This document shows, in pieces, positions 42,488 through 50,860 of a DNA stretch of 64,000 nucleotides. The stretch's first letter is position 1; each line of letters starts with the position of its first letter. Both the position numbers and the translations under genes were made by a program. The notes beneath the pieces are model-generated. The model ran no database searches. It had not been told where the DNA came from and saw nothing but the letters and a program-made list of their open reading frames with translations. Source of the DNA: JAUIET01 sp039111475 (lineage in GTDB: Bacteria; Pseudomonadota; Gammaproteobacteria; Pseudomonadales; JAUIET01); the NCBI GenBank assembly GCA_039111475.1, contig JBCCIP010000023.1:1-64000 (forward strand), in the 5' to 3' direction.

Positions 42488-43461
42488 TCGTTTGCCTCAA
42501 CGAGTTTCTTTTCAGCCAACACGCTCGCTATCGCAGCCGCGTTGATAATATCGTCAGTACTGCACCCACGAGACAGATCCAGCCAAGGTTTTGCCAGGCC
42601 TTGAAGAATTGGGCCTGTCGCCGTGGCTCCGCCAAGCCGCTGGGCTAATTTGTAGCCGATGTTTGCTGAATTCAGGTCTGGAAAAATAAGTACGTTTGCC
42701 GATCCAGCTACGCTCGAGTCTGCGGCCTTCGCCTTGGCAACATCCGAAATAATGGCCGCATCCAGTTGCAGTTCGCCGTCAATGATCAATTCTGGTTGAC
42801 ACTGCCGCACAATTGCCAGGGCGTCACGCACGGGTTCAATGGTTCTGTGTTGTGCAGAGCCCAAGGTGGAAAACGACAGCAGCGCAACCTTTGCCGTGTC
42901 ACCGGTGAGCGCTTCATGACTGGCAGCACTGTCGATAGCGATCTGCGCTAGCTGTTCAGCATCGGGCTGAGGGTTTACCGCGCAGTCGCCAAATGTCATT
43001 TGCCGGAATGCATGGTCAATGAGAAAAACACTGGAAACCAGAGAGGAATTGGCATCAAGGCCAATGCCGCGCAAGCACGCCCTGAGTACCTTGGCAGTGG
43101 ACTCAACGGCACCGGCAATCCCGGCGTCGGCATAGCCGATCTTGACCAACACTGCCGCTAGCAATAGTGGGTCTGTTAGTTGAGATCTCGCCTCGTCTTC
43201 GCTAAGACCCTTGTGGCGCTGGCTTTTAGCGAAACTCTTAGCAGCCTGATCCAACAAACTAGCCGAATCATTTCGCTCGCTAAACGATTCAAGCTCAATG
43301 CCGCTAATCGGTGCCATCGGAATCGGTTCGCACAAACCTAGCCGATCTATTTCCTTTATTGCTTCGCGGACGCGCTGATCAGAATACTCGGTGAAAATAA
43401 TGCGTTTCTTCAGCGATGATGAGCGCTGGCGCAATTGGCTTAGCAATGCTGAGTCAGGCAT
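42484..43461 (-). CDS. pta: Phosphate acetyltransferase/butyryltransferase
   Basis: A 325-residue single-domain phosphotransacylase. It has the phosphate-acyltransferase frame: KKRIIFTEYSDQRVREA at the start, ADAGIAGAVESTAKVLRACL, VSSVFLIDHAFRQMTFGDCAVNPQPDAEQLAQIA and the closing SANVLIFPDLNSANIGYKLAQRLGGATATGPILQGL. It converts acetyl phosphate and CoA to acetyl-CoA. No acetate kinase gene is adjacent. It is 9 bp after the DUF6265 gene and overlaps the Tat aminotransferase gene. Small Pta proteins of this size often accompany Xsc in sulfonate use; an Xsc-like gene is 10.7 kb away. Confidence 0.92.
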   Translation of the reverse strand: MPDSALLSQLRQRSSSLKKRIIFTEYSDQRVREAIKEIDRLGLCEPIPMAPISGIELESFSERNDSASLLDQAAKSFAKSQRHKGLSEDEARSQLTDPLLLAAVLVKIGYADAGIAGAVESTAKVLRACLRGIGLDANSSLVSSVFLIDHAFRQMTFGDCAVNPQPDAEQLAQIAIDSAASHEALTGDTAKVALLSFSTLGSAQHRTIEPVRDALAIVRQCQPELIIDGELQLDAAIISDVAKAKAADSSVAGSANVLIFPDLNSANIGYKLAQRLGGATATGPILQGLAKPWLDLSRGCSTDDIINAAAIASVLAEKKLVEANE

Positions 43462-43470
43462 AAAAACGGC

Positions 43471-43998
43471 TTATTCGTAAACGTGCTTCGGATGTAAACG
43501 CTTATAATCAAGGTGATGTTCACTAAGCTTATCGCCATTACGCATCACTATATACCCGTCGATTGAATTGGCGCTTCTGCGGTAAAAACTGATGCCGGAA
43601 AAATGCAGTTCATTGTCTTTTTTAGCGACCAACCGAAAATTCACATAATCTTGTTTGTCTTCCCAGGCATGAAATGCAGCACTAAAGTGTTTTACTTTCA
43701 GGCTTAAAGCCCCTTCCTGGATTTCCAGTACTAATATTTCGTAAAAGTCGATTCCCGAATCATCAAACAATTTGAACGTACCAACCATGGTAGCTGCCGA
43801 GGGCGGACTCCAGACTGCCTCAAACTGTTTGCCAAAAGCTGTTCCCTCCCAGGAACCGATCAACCATTCCGCATCTTTCAATGATGCTGCCGGTCGCTGC
43901 TCGCCCTCACTTAAACCAAAGGTATGTTCTGTTCGTGGTGTGGCCGCGAATAATGTGCTGCATAAACACATGCCAATGCACATTAAAAAGTACCGCAA
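43471..43998 (-). CDS. Secreted DUF6265-like protein
   Basis: A small secreted protein of about 175 residues with a signal peptide (RYFLMCIGMCLCSTLFA) and one lipocalin-like beta domain (LIGSWEGTAFGKQFEAVWSP, MVGTFKLFDD). The TTG at 43998 is preferred as start because GGGGAGG lies 5 nt upstream and the signal peptide then has normal length; ATG at 44016 adds six residues. The function is unknown; the fold could bind a small hydrophobic molecule. It heads the minus-strand unit with Pta and the Tat aminotransferase. Confidence 0.75.
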   Translation of the reverse strand: MRYFLMCIGMCLCSTLFAATPRTEHTFGLSEGEQRPAASLKDAEWLIGSWEGTAFGKQFEAVWSPPSAATMVGTFKLFDDSGIDFYEILVLEIQEGALSLKVKHFSAAFHAWEDKQDYVNFRLVAKKDNELHFSGISFYRRSANSIDGYIVMRNGDKLSEHHLDYKRLHPKHVYE

Positions 43999-44150
43999 GT
44001 TGACCTCCCCGCACATTTAAATCGGGCGTTTATTCAGAGTTGTTGCCTAGCCTACAGCAGCAGGGTTGCTGAGGAAAGTCTTGCATTTGCGACACTTTCC
44101 CTGCCACCTCGTTATGCGGTATTGTGACAAGGAGTGAGAGACGGAAAGAT

Positions 44151-46238
44151 ATGAATCCAAGGTATGAGGCGTTATTTGAGCCGATAAAAATAGGCCCGGT
44201 GACAGCGCCGAATCGTTTTTACCAGGTGCCACACGCCAGTGGGATGACTGAGTCCAATCCACGTGTGCGTGCCGCTTTTCGCGCAACTAAAGCGGAAGGG
44301 GGGTGGGGCGTTGTGTGTACTGGTGCCGTCTCAACACACCCGTCGTCAGACGACAGCCCTTTGCCATTCGCACGCTTATGGGATGAAAACGATGTGCGTT
44401 CGCATGCGTTAACAACGGATGCCGTGCATGAGCATGGCGCACTGGCAGGCGTGGAGCTCTGGCATGGTGGTGCGGCGGCTATGAATCGAACGTCCAGAAT
44501 CAGTCCCTATTCTCCATCCGGTATTCCCTGGGCTGCGACGCACATCGGGTTCATGGGTCTGCAAAAGCCCCGGGTTATGGACAAGAAGGACATTCAGGAC
44601 GTCATACGATGGCAGGTGGCAGCGGCACTACGAGCGCGGTCGGCGGGCTTCGATATCGCTTATATTTATGCAGGAATGGGTTATCTTGGGTATCAATTCC
44701 TAATGCCTGAAACCAATCAACGAACCGACGAATATGGCGGAAGTGTCGCGAATCGAACGCGTTTTGTTCGAGAGCTGATTGAAGCAACGAAAGCAGCAGT
44801 CGGCGATACCTGCGGTGTGGCCTTGCGCATCAGTCTGGAAGAGTTGCGCAGCCGGCCCAGCGACAATTATGAATCGCAAGCTCATGAAGTTGTTAGCTTG
44901 CTTAGCGATGTTCCTGACCTATGGGATGTGAAAATGGACTCCAGTCCTACAGATTGTGGCGCGTCGCGCTTTCGGCCGGAAGGAGCTCATGAGCCAGTGA
45001 TCGACTTCGTTAAAAATTGCACTGATGTGCCTGTGGTTGGCGTTGGGCGATTTACGTCACCGGATGCCATGGTTTCGCAATTAAACCGTGGCGTGCTTGA
45101 TTTAGTAGGGGCCGCCAGACCCTCGATAGCGGACCCATTTCTACCGAACAAAATCGCCGAAGGCAGGGAGGATGATATTCGCGAGTGCATAGGCTGCAAC
45201 ATCTGCATTGCCTCCTGGCACGATGGCGTTCCAATCCGCTGCACGCAAAACGCGACCATAGGTGAAGAGTGGCGCAAAGGATGGCATCCCGAGAAGGTGA
45301 GTAAGTCTGCAGTACGTGAGTCCTTGCTTGTTGTTGGCGGCGGTCCGGCCGGTATGGAGGCCGCACTGATTGCGGCGCGGCGCGGCTTCGAGGTCATGCT
45401 AGCAGAATCGGCAACTGAATTTGGCGGCCGAGTAAACTTTGAATCTCGGTTACCTGGTCTGGCCAGCTGGGGAAGAGTGACTGATTACCGCATGAACGCA
45501 TTGCAGCAAATGCCAAATGTGCAGCTATTCCCAGCGAATAGATTGCAGGTGGATGATGTGATAGAAATTGGTGCAAAAAACGTCGCTATTGCGACGGGGG
45601 CATCGTGGACTCGCCACTTATATTCTTCGCTTGAGTTGCCGGTGAACGAACTTACCGGTCCGCAGGTCTATACACCCGATGATCTAGCCGCTGGTCATTG
45701 GCCACAAGCTGGACCGGTGTTGGTGTTCGATTTTGACAATTATTACCTGGGTGGCGTTTGCGCGGAGGCGCTTAGTTCGCGCGGCCTTGAGGTGCAGTAC
45801 GCGACACCGGCGGGGCATGCATCGGCCTGGACGATCATGACCAATGAACAACCCTATGTGCATCAGGCACTTGCCAACAAGGGCATTGGATTGAGCACGC
45901 TGACTTTGCTGGATTCTTTTGACGGAAAGCAAGCCGTACTTAGTGATTTATTCTCTTCTGAAACGCGTTCAATCGAGGCGTCAGCCGTGGTCATCGTGGG
46001 CATAAGACTACCCAAAGACGATTTGTATCAGCAGTTGCTGGAAAGAGAGGCTGACTGCGCTGCGTCGGGTATTTATGCCTTGCAGCGTATTGGCGACGCC
46101 AGAGCCCCGGGTGCCATTGCTCATGCGGTATATGCTGGGCACGAGTACGCTCGTGAGCTGGCTGAGTCTGATCAAGCGCTGTACATCCGTGATCTTCCTA
46201 TTACAGAGCACGCGCCTGGGCCGGCAAGTGTTAATTGA
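44151..46238 (+). CDS. Trimethylamine-dehydrogenase-like FMN/4Fe-4S/FAD-fold oxidoreductase
   Basis: A 695-residue member of the TMADH/DgcA/StcD group: FMN barrel (1-340), 4Fe-4S site and an FAD/ADP-binding half (GGGPAG at 396-401). The cluster cysteines are C346, C349, C352 and C364. Compared with TMADH, the flavin-linking Cys30 is alanine (QVPHASG), active-site His172 is methionine (YIYAGMGYLG), and two of three cage aromatics (Tyr60, Trp264) are lost; only the Trp355 equivalent (IASWHDG) remains. The substrate is thus probably not trimethylamine; an N-methylated amino acid is likely, as for DgcA. The ATG at 44151 has CGGAAAG upstream. NhaC, MttB and Rieske genes follow. Confidence 0.92.
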   Translation: MNPRYEALFEPIKIGPVTAPNRFYQVPHASGMTESNPRVRAAFRATKAEGGWGVVCTGAVSTHPSSDDSPLPFARLWDENDVRSHALTTDAVHEHGALAGVELWHGGAAAMNRTSRISPYSPSGIPWAATHIGFMGLQKPRVMDKKDIQDVIRWQVAAALRARSAGFDIAYIYAGMGYLGYQFLMPETNQRTDEYGGSVANRTRFVRELIEATKAAVGDTCGVALRISLEELRSRPSDNYESQAHEVVSLLSDVPDLWDVKMDSSPTDCGASRFRPEGAHEPVIDFVKNCTDVPVVGVGRFTSPDAMVSQLNRGVLDLVGAARPSIADPFLPNKIAEGREDDIRECIGCNICIASWHDGVPIRCTQNATIGEEWRKGWHPEKVSKSAVRESLLVVGGGPAGMEAALIAARRGFEVMLAESATEFGGRVNFESRLPGLASWGRVTDYRMNALQQMPNVQLFPANRLQVDDVIEIGAKNVAIATGASWTRHLYSSLELPVNELTGPQVYTPDDLAAGHWPQAGPVLVFDFDNYYLGGVCAEALSSRGLEVQYATPAGHASAWTIMTNEQPYVHQALANKGIGLSTLTLLDSFDGKQAVLSDLFSSETRSIEASAVVIVGIRLPKDDLYQQLLEREADCAASGIYALQRIGDARAPGAIAHAVYAGHEYARELAESDQALYIRDLPITEHAPGPASVN

Positions 46239-46286
46239 GCCGCGGCTGGTATACTCCGTACTTGTCTAATTAAGCCGCGAGACAAA

Positions 46287-48200
46287 ATGCGAAAGAATAA
46301 CTATAACTGGCTGCTGCTATTGCTGCTGTTTCCGACCTACCTGCAAGCTGAATCGAGTGCTATTCGGTTTGAGCTGGAAGCCCCCGAAATTGTGCACAGC
46401 GGTGAAGAGTTCACTGTATCGATCAAGCCCGAGAAAATTACCCCTGCTCAGGCACGAGGTGCCAGCGTAAGCCTTCGGCACGGATCTGCGTCAGCGCCGA
46501 CGACGGTTGTGCAGTTGTCGGCGGAAGATGCAACCGATGCTACCTATGTCGTTGAAAGCGGCGGGGACGCAATACTGATCGCCGAGCTAAGTGGTGGGGC
46601 TGCAGTATCTGCGCAAGTGAGAGCAATACCGGGTTGGCTTTCTCTGGTGCCACCATTGATCGCCATTGGTTTGGCACTGTGGCTCAAGACCGTAATTCCA
46701 TCCCTTTTCCTGGGCTTGTGGGCTGGTGTGATGATTCAGAATGGCTTTACGGTGTCTTCGTTTTTCAGTTCCGCGCTGGAGGCGTTCTCAGTTCGTATTC
46801 ATGGAGTAATGACCGACCCTGACCATGTCTCGATTATTTTATTCAGTTGCATGATAGGCGGCCTCGTTAGCATTATTTCGCGCAACGGCGGCATGCTGGG
46901 AGTGATAAACGTAGTCATTCAGTGGGCTAATACGGCAAGGCGTGGACAGCTTTCTGTGTGGTTTCTGGGCTTATGCATATTCTTTGATGATTATACGAAT
47001 ACGATGGTGGTTGGAAACTCAGTAAGATCAGTCACTGACAAGCTTAAGATATCGCGCCAAAAACTCGCTTACCTGGTAGATTCTACCGCCGCTCCGGTCG
47101 CCTGTGTTGCAGTGATGACCACCTGGATAGGTTATGAAGTCAGTTTGATTGATGCCGCCAGTGCCAAATTGGAGGGCTTCAATGAGTCTGCCTACACGGT
47201 ATTTCTAAGTTCACTTGCTTACAGCTTTTATCCGTTCCTGGCCATTTTCTTTGTCTATTTAGTGGCATCCAGTGGGCGTGATTACGGGCCAATGCTGAAG
47301 GCTGAACGAGCGAGTTTTCATAATGATGGCCCGCCGCTAGGTGCTGCGAACAAGAATAGCTCTCACGACGCCTTAAACCCTAATGTGGGGGCTGATTTAC
47401 CAACACGTGCGCTAAATGCGGTGCTGCCGATTTTGGTGTTGGTAGTGAGTTGTATCGCTGGCCTGTATGTGACCGGTGATGGCGACAGTATTCGTGACAT
47501 TATGAGCACGGCTGATGCGTATAAATCACTCATGTGGAGTTCCTTTGCAGCAGTAGCGGCTGCAATGGTGCTTACGATTACTCAGCGTTTGCTAACACTT
47601 GAAGAAGTGGTGGAGGCCTGGACGCAGGGAGCGTTGATCATGGTGGCACCGATGATCATTCTTATTCTCGCGTGGGCATTGTCCGACGTAACCAGCATAT
47701 TGCATACGGCAGATTACCTGGTGCGACTGGGCGGAGACAGTCTGACGCCAGCCAGCATTCCCGCCTGGACGTTTGTTTTGTCCGCCGCGGCTGCCTTCGC
47801 GACGGGTTCCAGTTGGGGCGTAATGGCTATTGTACTGCCATTGATATTACCGGTTGCCTGGGCGGTTCTTGGTGCCGACGGCGCTGTGCCTGCCGATAGC
47901 ATGCACATCATCTATTCTAGTGTTGCCTGCGTGCTTGCAGGATCGGTGTGGGGTGATCATTGCTCGCCAATTTCGGATACCACGGTTTTATCGTCAATGG
48001 CATCTGGTTGCGATCACATAGAGCATGTGCGAACGCAAATTCCTTATGCGATGACAGTGGGTGGCGTCGCGCTGTTTGGCGGCATCATCCCATCTGCTCT
48101 AGGAGTACCGTGGTGGCTTGCAATGGCCTTGTGTGCAATTGCATTGGTGCTGATTCTACGTTTCTTTGGCAAGCCCGCGCATGAGTCGTCGCAAGCGTAG
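46287..48200 (+). CDS. NhaC-family Na+/H+ antiporter with periplasmic N-terminal domain
   Basis: A 637-residue membrane protein. Residues 1-22 are a signal peptide (WLLLLLLFPTYLQA) and 23-110 a beta-rich, probably immunoglobulin-like domain facing the periplasm. The rest is an NhaC-type carrier of about 11 helices (FFDDYTNTMVVGNSVRSVTD, STAAPVACVAVMTTWIGYE, GDHCSPISDTTVLSSMASG). NhaC relatives exchange sodium for protons or malate for lactate; in amine clusters they may carry the substrate. An added periplasmic domain is uncommon. The gene is 48 bp after the TMADH-like gene, and its 3' end overlaps the MttB-like gene by 20 bp. Confidence 0.92.
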   Translation: MRKNNYNWLLLLLLFPTYLQAESSAIRFELEAPEIVHSGEEFTVSIKPEKITPAQARGASVSLRHGSASAPTTVVQLSAEDATDATYVVESGGDAILIAELSGGAAVSAQVRAIPGWLSLVPPLIAIGLALWLKTVIPSLFLGLWAGVMIQNGFTVSSFFSSALEAFSVRIHGVMTDPDHVSIILFSCMIGGLVSIISRNGGMLGVINVVIQWANTARRGQLSVWFLGLCIFFDDYTNTMVVGNSVRSVTDKLKISRQKLAYLVDSTAAPVACVAVMTTWIGYEVSLIDAASAKLEGFNESAYTVFLSSLAYSFYPFLAIFFVYLVASSGRDYGPMLKAERASFHNDGPPLGAANKNSSHDALNPNVGADLPTRALNAVLPILVLVVSCIAGLYVTGDGDSIRDIMSTADAYKSLMWSSFAAVAAAMVLTITQRLLTLEEVVEAWTQGALIMVAPMIILILAWALSDVTSILHTADYLVRLGGDSLTPASIPAWTFVLSAAAAFATGSSWGVMAIVLPLILPVAWAVLGADGAVPADSMHIIYSSVACVLAGSVWGDHCSPISDTTVLSSMASGCDHIEHVRTQIPYAMTVGGVALFGGIIPSALGVPWWLAMALCAIALVLILRFFGKPAHESSQA

Positions 48201-49698
48201 GCCCACTCGCGCCAGAGGTGCCATCGAGCAGTTGCCTTGGCAGCAGCCAGTCAATACATTTACAGCATTAGAAGTTCTTTCAGCTGATCAGGTTGATCAC
48301 ATTATCAATTCAGCCTTGATGGTGCTTGAGCAGAAAGGCATGCGCTTTTTGCACGCCGGTAGCAGAGCATTGTTACGCGAGCATGGCGCCGATGTTAATG
48401 AGTCCTCGCAGATGGTCCGCTTTCCAGCGGAGCTGGTGCGACACAATGTCGCTTTGGCCCCGTCTTCTTTTGCGCTTCGTGCACGCAATCCTGAGCATAA
48501 TTTATGCTTGGGTGGCCAGCATATGATTTTTGCCGCCGTAGGTGGCCCGGCATTTTGCAGCGATCTTGATAACGGCAGGCGTACCGGAAGCTATGAAGAC
48601 CTGTGCAATTATTTTCGCTTGATACAGAGTCTGAATATACTGCATCAAGAAGGCGGCATGGCGTTTGAGCCCATGGATTTGCCCGCTGATACGCGGCATC
48701 TTGATACTCATCTAGCACAGTACCGACTGCTTGATAAAAATGCCCAGGCTTATCCATTAGGGCATGATCGCACAATAGATGGCATTGAAATGGCCTGTAT
48801 CGCGCTGGATGTGACTCGCGATCAGTTGCGCGAAACTCCAGCGGTGCTTGGCATCATCAATACCAATTCGCCAATGCAGCTTGATAGGCCAATGACAGAG
48901 GCCATTTTGGAGTTATCGGCCGCAGGTCAGGTTAGTTGTATCACACCGTTTACTCTGGCCGGCTCCATGAGTCCGGCCACTTTGGCCGGTACTTTGGTGC
49001 AACAAACCACGGAAGTTCTGGCGGCCGCCACCTTGGCACAAATACACAGTCCTGGTGCGCCAATAATGTATGGCGCATTTGCATCCAACGTTGATATGAA
49101 GAGTGGCGCGCCTGCGCTTGGTACGCCGGAATACACTAAAGCGACGCTGGCCAGCGGGCAGATAGCGCGTCGATTGGGCTTACCGTTTCGATCCAGCAAT
49201 ACCACTGTCTCTAATAGTGTTGATGCGCAGGCGGCCTATGAAAGCCAAATGTCGCTATGGGGCGCGATAATGGGGCATGCCCACTTGGTCAATCATGCCG
49301 CCGGCTGGTTGGAAGGTGGTTTAACCGCGTCTTTTGAAAAGCTGATACTGGATGCTGAGATGCTGCAAATGATGGTAGCTGCCATGCAACCCATAGAAAC
49401 CCATGATGATCAAATGGCATTGGAATCGATTATGGAGGTGGAACCAGGAGGCCATCATTTCGGTACCGCACACACCATGGAGCGTTACGACACCGCGTTT
49501 TACACACCTCTTATGTCTGACCGGCAGAATTTCGAAAACTGGCAGGAAGCCGGGTCAATTGATTCAACCTCGCGGGCCAATCAGATTTGGAAGCAGTTGC
49601 TGCAAGAGTATGAACAGCCTCCATTAGACCAAGCAATCGATGAAGCGTTGGTGGCGTATGTTGAGACGCGCAAGGAGTACTATGCAAGACAATCCTGA
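48181..49698 (+). CDS. MttB-superfamily methyltransferase, non-pyrrolysine
   Basis: A 505-residue member of the trimethylamine methyltransferase (MttB) superfamily. The start ALMVLEQKGMRFLHAGSRALL, AVGGPAFCSDLDNGRRTGSY and HLVNHAAGWLEGGL are recognisable. The frame has no in-frame TAG, so it does not use pyrrolysine; MtgB-type members of this kind demethylate glycine betaine and related quaternary amines onto a corrinoid protein. No corrinoid protein gene is seen nearby, so the methyl acceptor is unclear. The ATG at 48181 lies inside the NhaC gene end. It overlaps the next Rieske gene by 17 bp. Confidence 0.9.
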   Translation: MSRRKRRPTRARGAIEQLPWQQPVNTFTALEVLSADQVDHIINSALMVLEQKGMRFLHAGSRALLREHGADVNESSQMVRFPAELVRHNVALAPSSFALRARNPEHNLCLGGQHMIFAAVGGPAFCSDLDNGRRTGSYEDLCNYFRLIQSLNILHQEGGMAFEPMDLPADTRHLDTHLAQYRLLDKNAQAYPLGHDRTIDGIEMACIALDVTRDQLRETPAVLGIINTNSPMQLDRPMTEAILELSAAGQVSCITPFTLAGSMSPATLAGTLVQQTTEVLAAATLAQIHSPGAPIMYGAFASNVDMKSGAPALGTPEYTKATLASGQIARRLGLPFRSSNTTVSNSVDAQAAYESQMSLWGAIMGHAHLVNHAAGWLEGGLTASFEKLILDAEMLQMMVAAMQPIETHDDQMALESIMEVEPGGHHFGTAHTMERYDTAFYTPLMSDRQNFENWQEAGSIDSTSRANQIWKQLLQEYEQPPLDQAIDEALVAYVETRKEYYARQS

Positions 49699-50860
49699 CT
49701 ATCCTGGGCTGCGTTCGCATACTAGTACTTTGCCCGCCCGCTGGTACCTGGACGCTGATCAGTATGAAAAAGAACTAAACTCCATTTGGTATCGTCACTG
49801 GCAATACGTATGCCGTGCGGAGGACCTTGGCGCGCCAGGAGACTATCAAACAGTAGCGATTGGAACACAAAATGTGATTGTTTTGCGCGATGAGGATGGC
49901 AATCTTCAAGCGTATTTCAACACCTGTAGACACAGAGGTTCAGTGCTGCTGACTGAACCCTCAGGAAAACTCGGTAAGGTCAGCAGAATACTTTGTCCGT
50001 ACCATCGTTGGGCCTATTCGTCCAAAGGAGATCTGCTGGCGACCGGTTCGGGAACACCTCCCGCAGGCTTTGACATCACTGATCACGGTTTGTATTCAGT
50101 GGCAATCCAGGAATGGTGTGGATTCGTTTTTATTAATTTGGATGCAGAAAGCCCGGTTGCCTTAACTGACGCCTTCGATGAATATTCAGTGCCTCTGGAC
50201 AATTGGCCGCTGAATGAATTGCGTCGCGGCGATTCGTTTGAAACCGTAGTGAATTGCAACTGGAAATTGTTTTGGGAAAATTTTAACGAGTGTTTGCACT
50301 GCCCAAACTTACACCCCGATTTATGCAAAGTGGTGCCCATATACAAGCGCGGGATTATGGAAGCGTTTGACGATCCTGATTGGCAAGCAGGCAGTAGCGA
50401 AAACCCAGCGCTAGTGGGAGGTATTGCTGAACACGCTGAGACTTGGGCGTGGGAAGGACGTTCTACAAACCACCACTTCAGCAAGCTGACAGTGCAGGAG
50501 CGTAAAGTAGGGCATAACTACGTTGTACTATTGCCGTCGATGTTTATCGTGGCACACGTAGATCACGTGCGCAGCGTTCAACTACTGCCGCTTTCAGCTG
50601 ATAAAACTCATTTGCGAGCAGACTGGTTTTTTCCTCAAGCCGCGCTGGATGACGAAACGCTGGATATCGCGCATTTTACGTCGTTCGCAAAACAGGTGAT
50701 TGATGAAGACGGCCGCGCCGCCGAGCTTAATCAACAGGGGCTGGCAAATCGCGCTCATCGCCAGGGCACGCTAATGGCCGAAGAATACGACGTGCATCGC
50801 TTTCAACTGTGGGTTAAACAGTGCTTGCAGTCACATACAGCATCTCAAGCCCCAAAGTAG
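49682..50860 (+). CDS. Rieske non-haem iron oxygenase (second)
   Basis: A 392-residue Rieske oxygenase. The 2Fe-2S ligands are C82-H84 and C105-H108 (CRHRG, CPYH). The iron site reads ENFNECLHCPNLH with E203, H206 and H211, again a bridging glutamate as in GbcA and CntA, which act on quaternary amines. The ATG at 49682 has AAGGAG 4 nt upstream; the frame is open to 49640. It is the last gene of the TMADH-NhaC-MttB operon, and its 3' end overlaps the convergent agmatinase gene by 47 bp. No reductase gene is adjacent. Confidence 0.93.
   Translation: MQDNPDYPGLRSHTSTLPARWYLDADQYEKELNSIWYRHWQYVCRAEDLGAPGDYQTVAIGTQNVIVLRDEDGNLQAYFNTCRHRGSVLLTEPSGKLGKVSRILCPYHRWAYSSKGDLLATGSGTPPAGFDITDHGLYSVAIQEWCGFVFINLDAESPVALTDAFDEYSVPLDNWPLNELRRGDSFETVVNCNWKLFWENFNECLHCPNLHPDLCKVVPIYKRGIMEAFDDPDWQAGSSENPALVGGIAEHAETWAWEGRSTNHHFSKLTVQERKVGHNYVVLLPSMFIVAHVDHVRSVQLLPLSADKTHLRADWFFPQAALDDETLDIAHFTSFAKQVIDEDGRAAELNQQGLANRAHRQGTLMAEEYDVHRFQLWVKQCLQSHTASQAPK

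Noticed and set aside
48181..49698. Pyrrolysine-containing MttB
   Set aside because: No in-frame TAG codon is present in the gene, so it is a non-pyrrolysine member.
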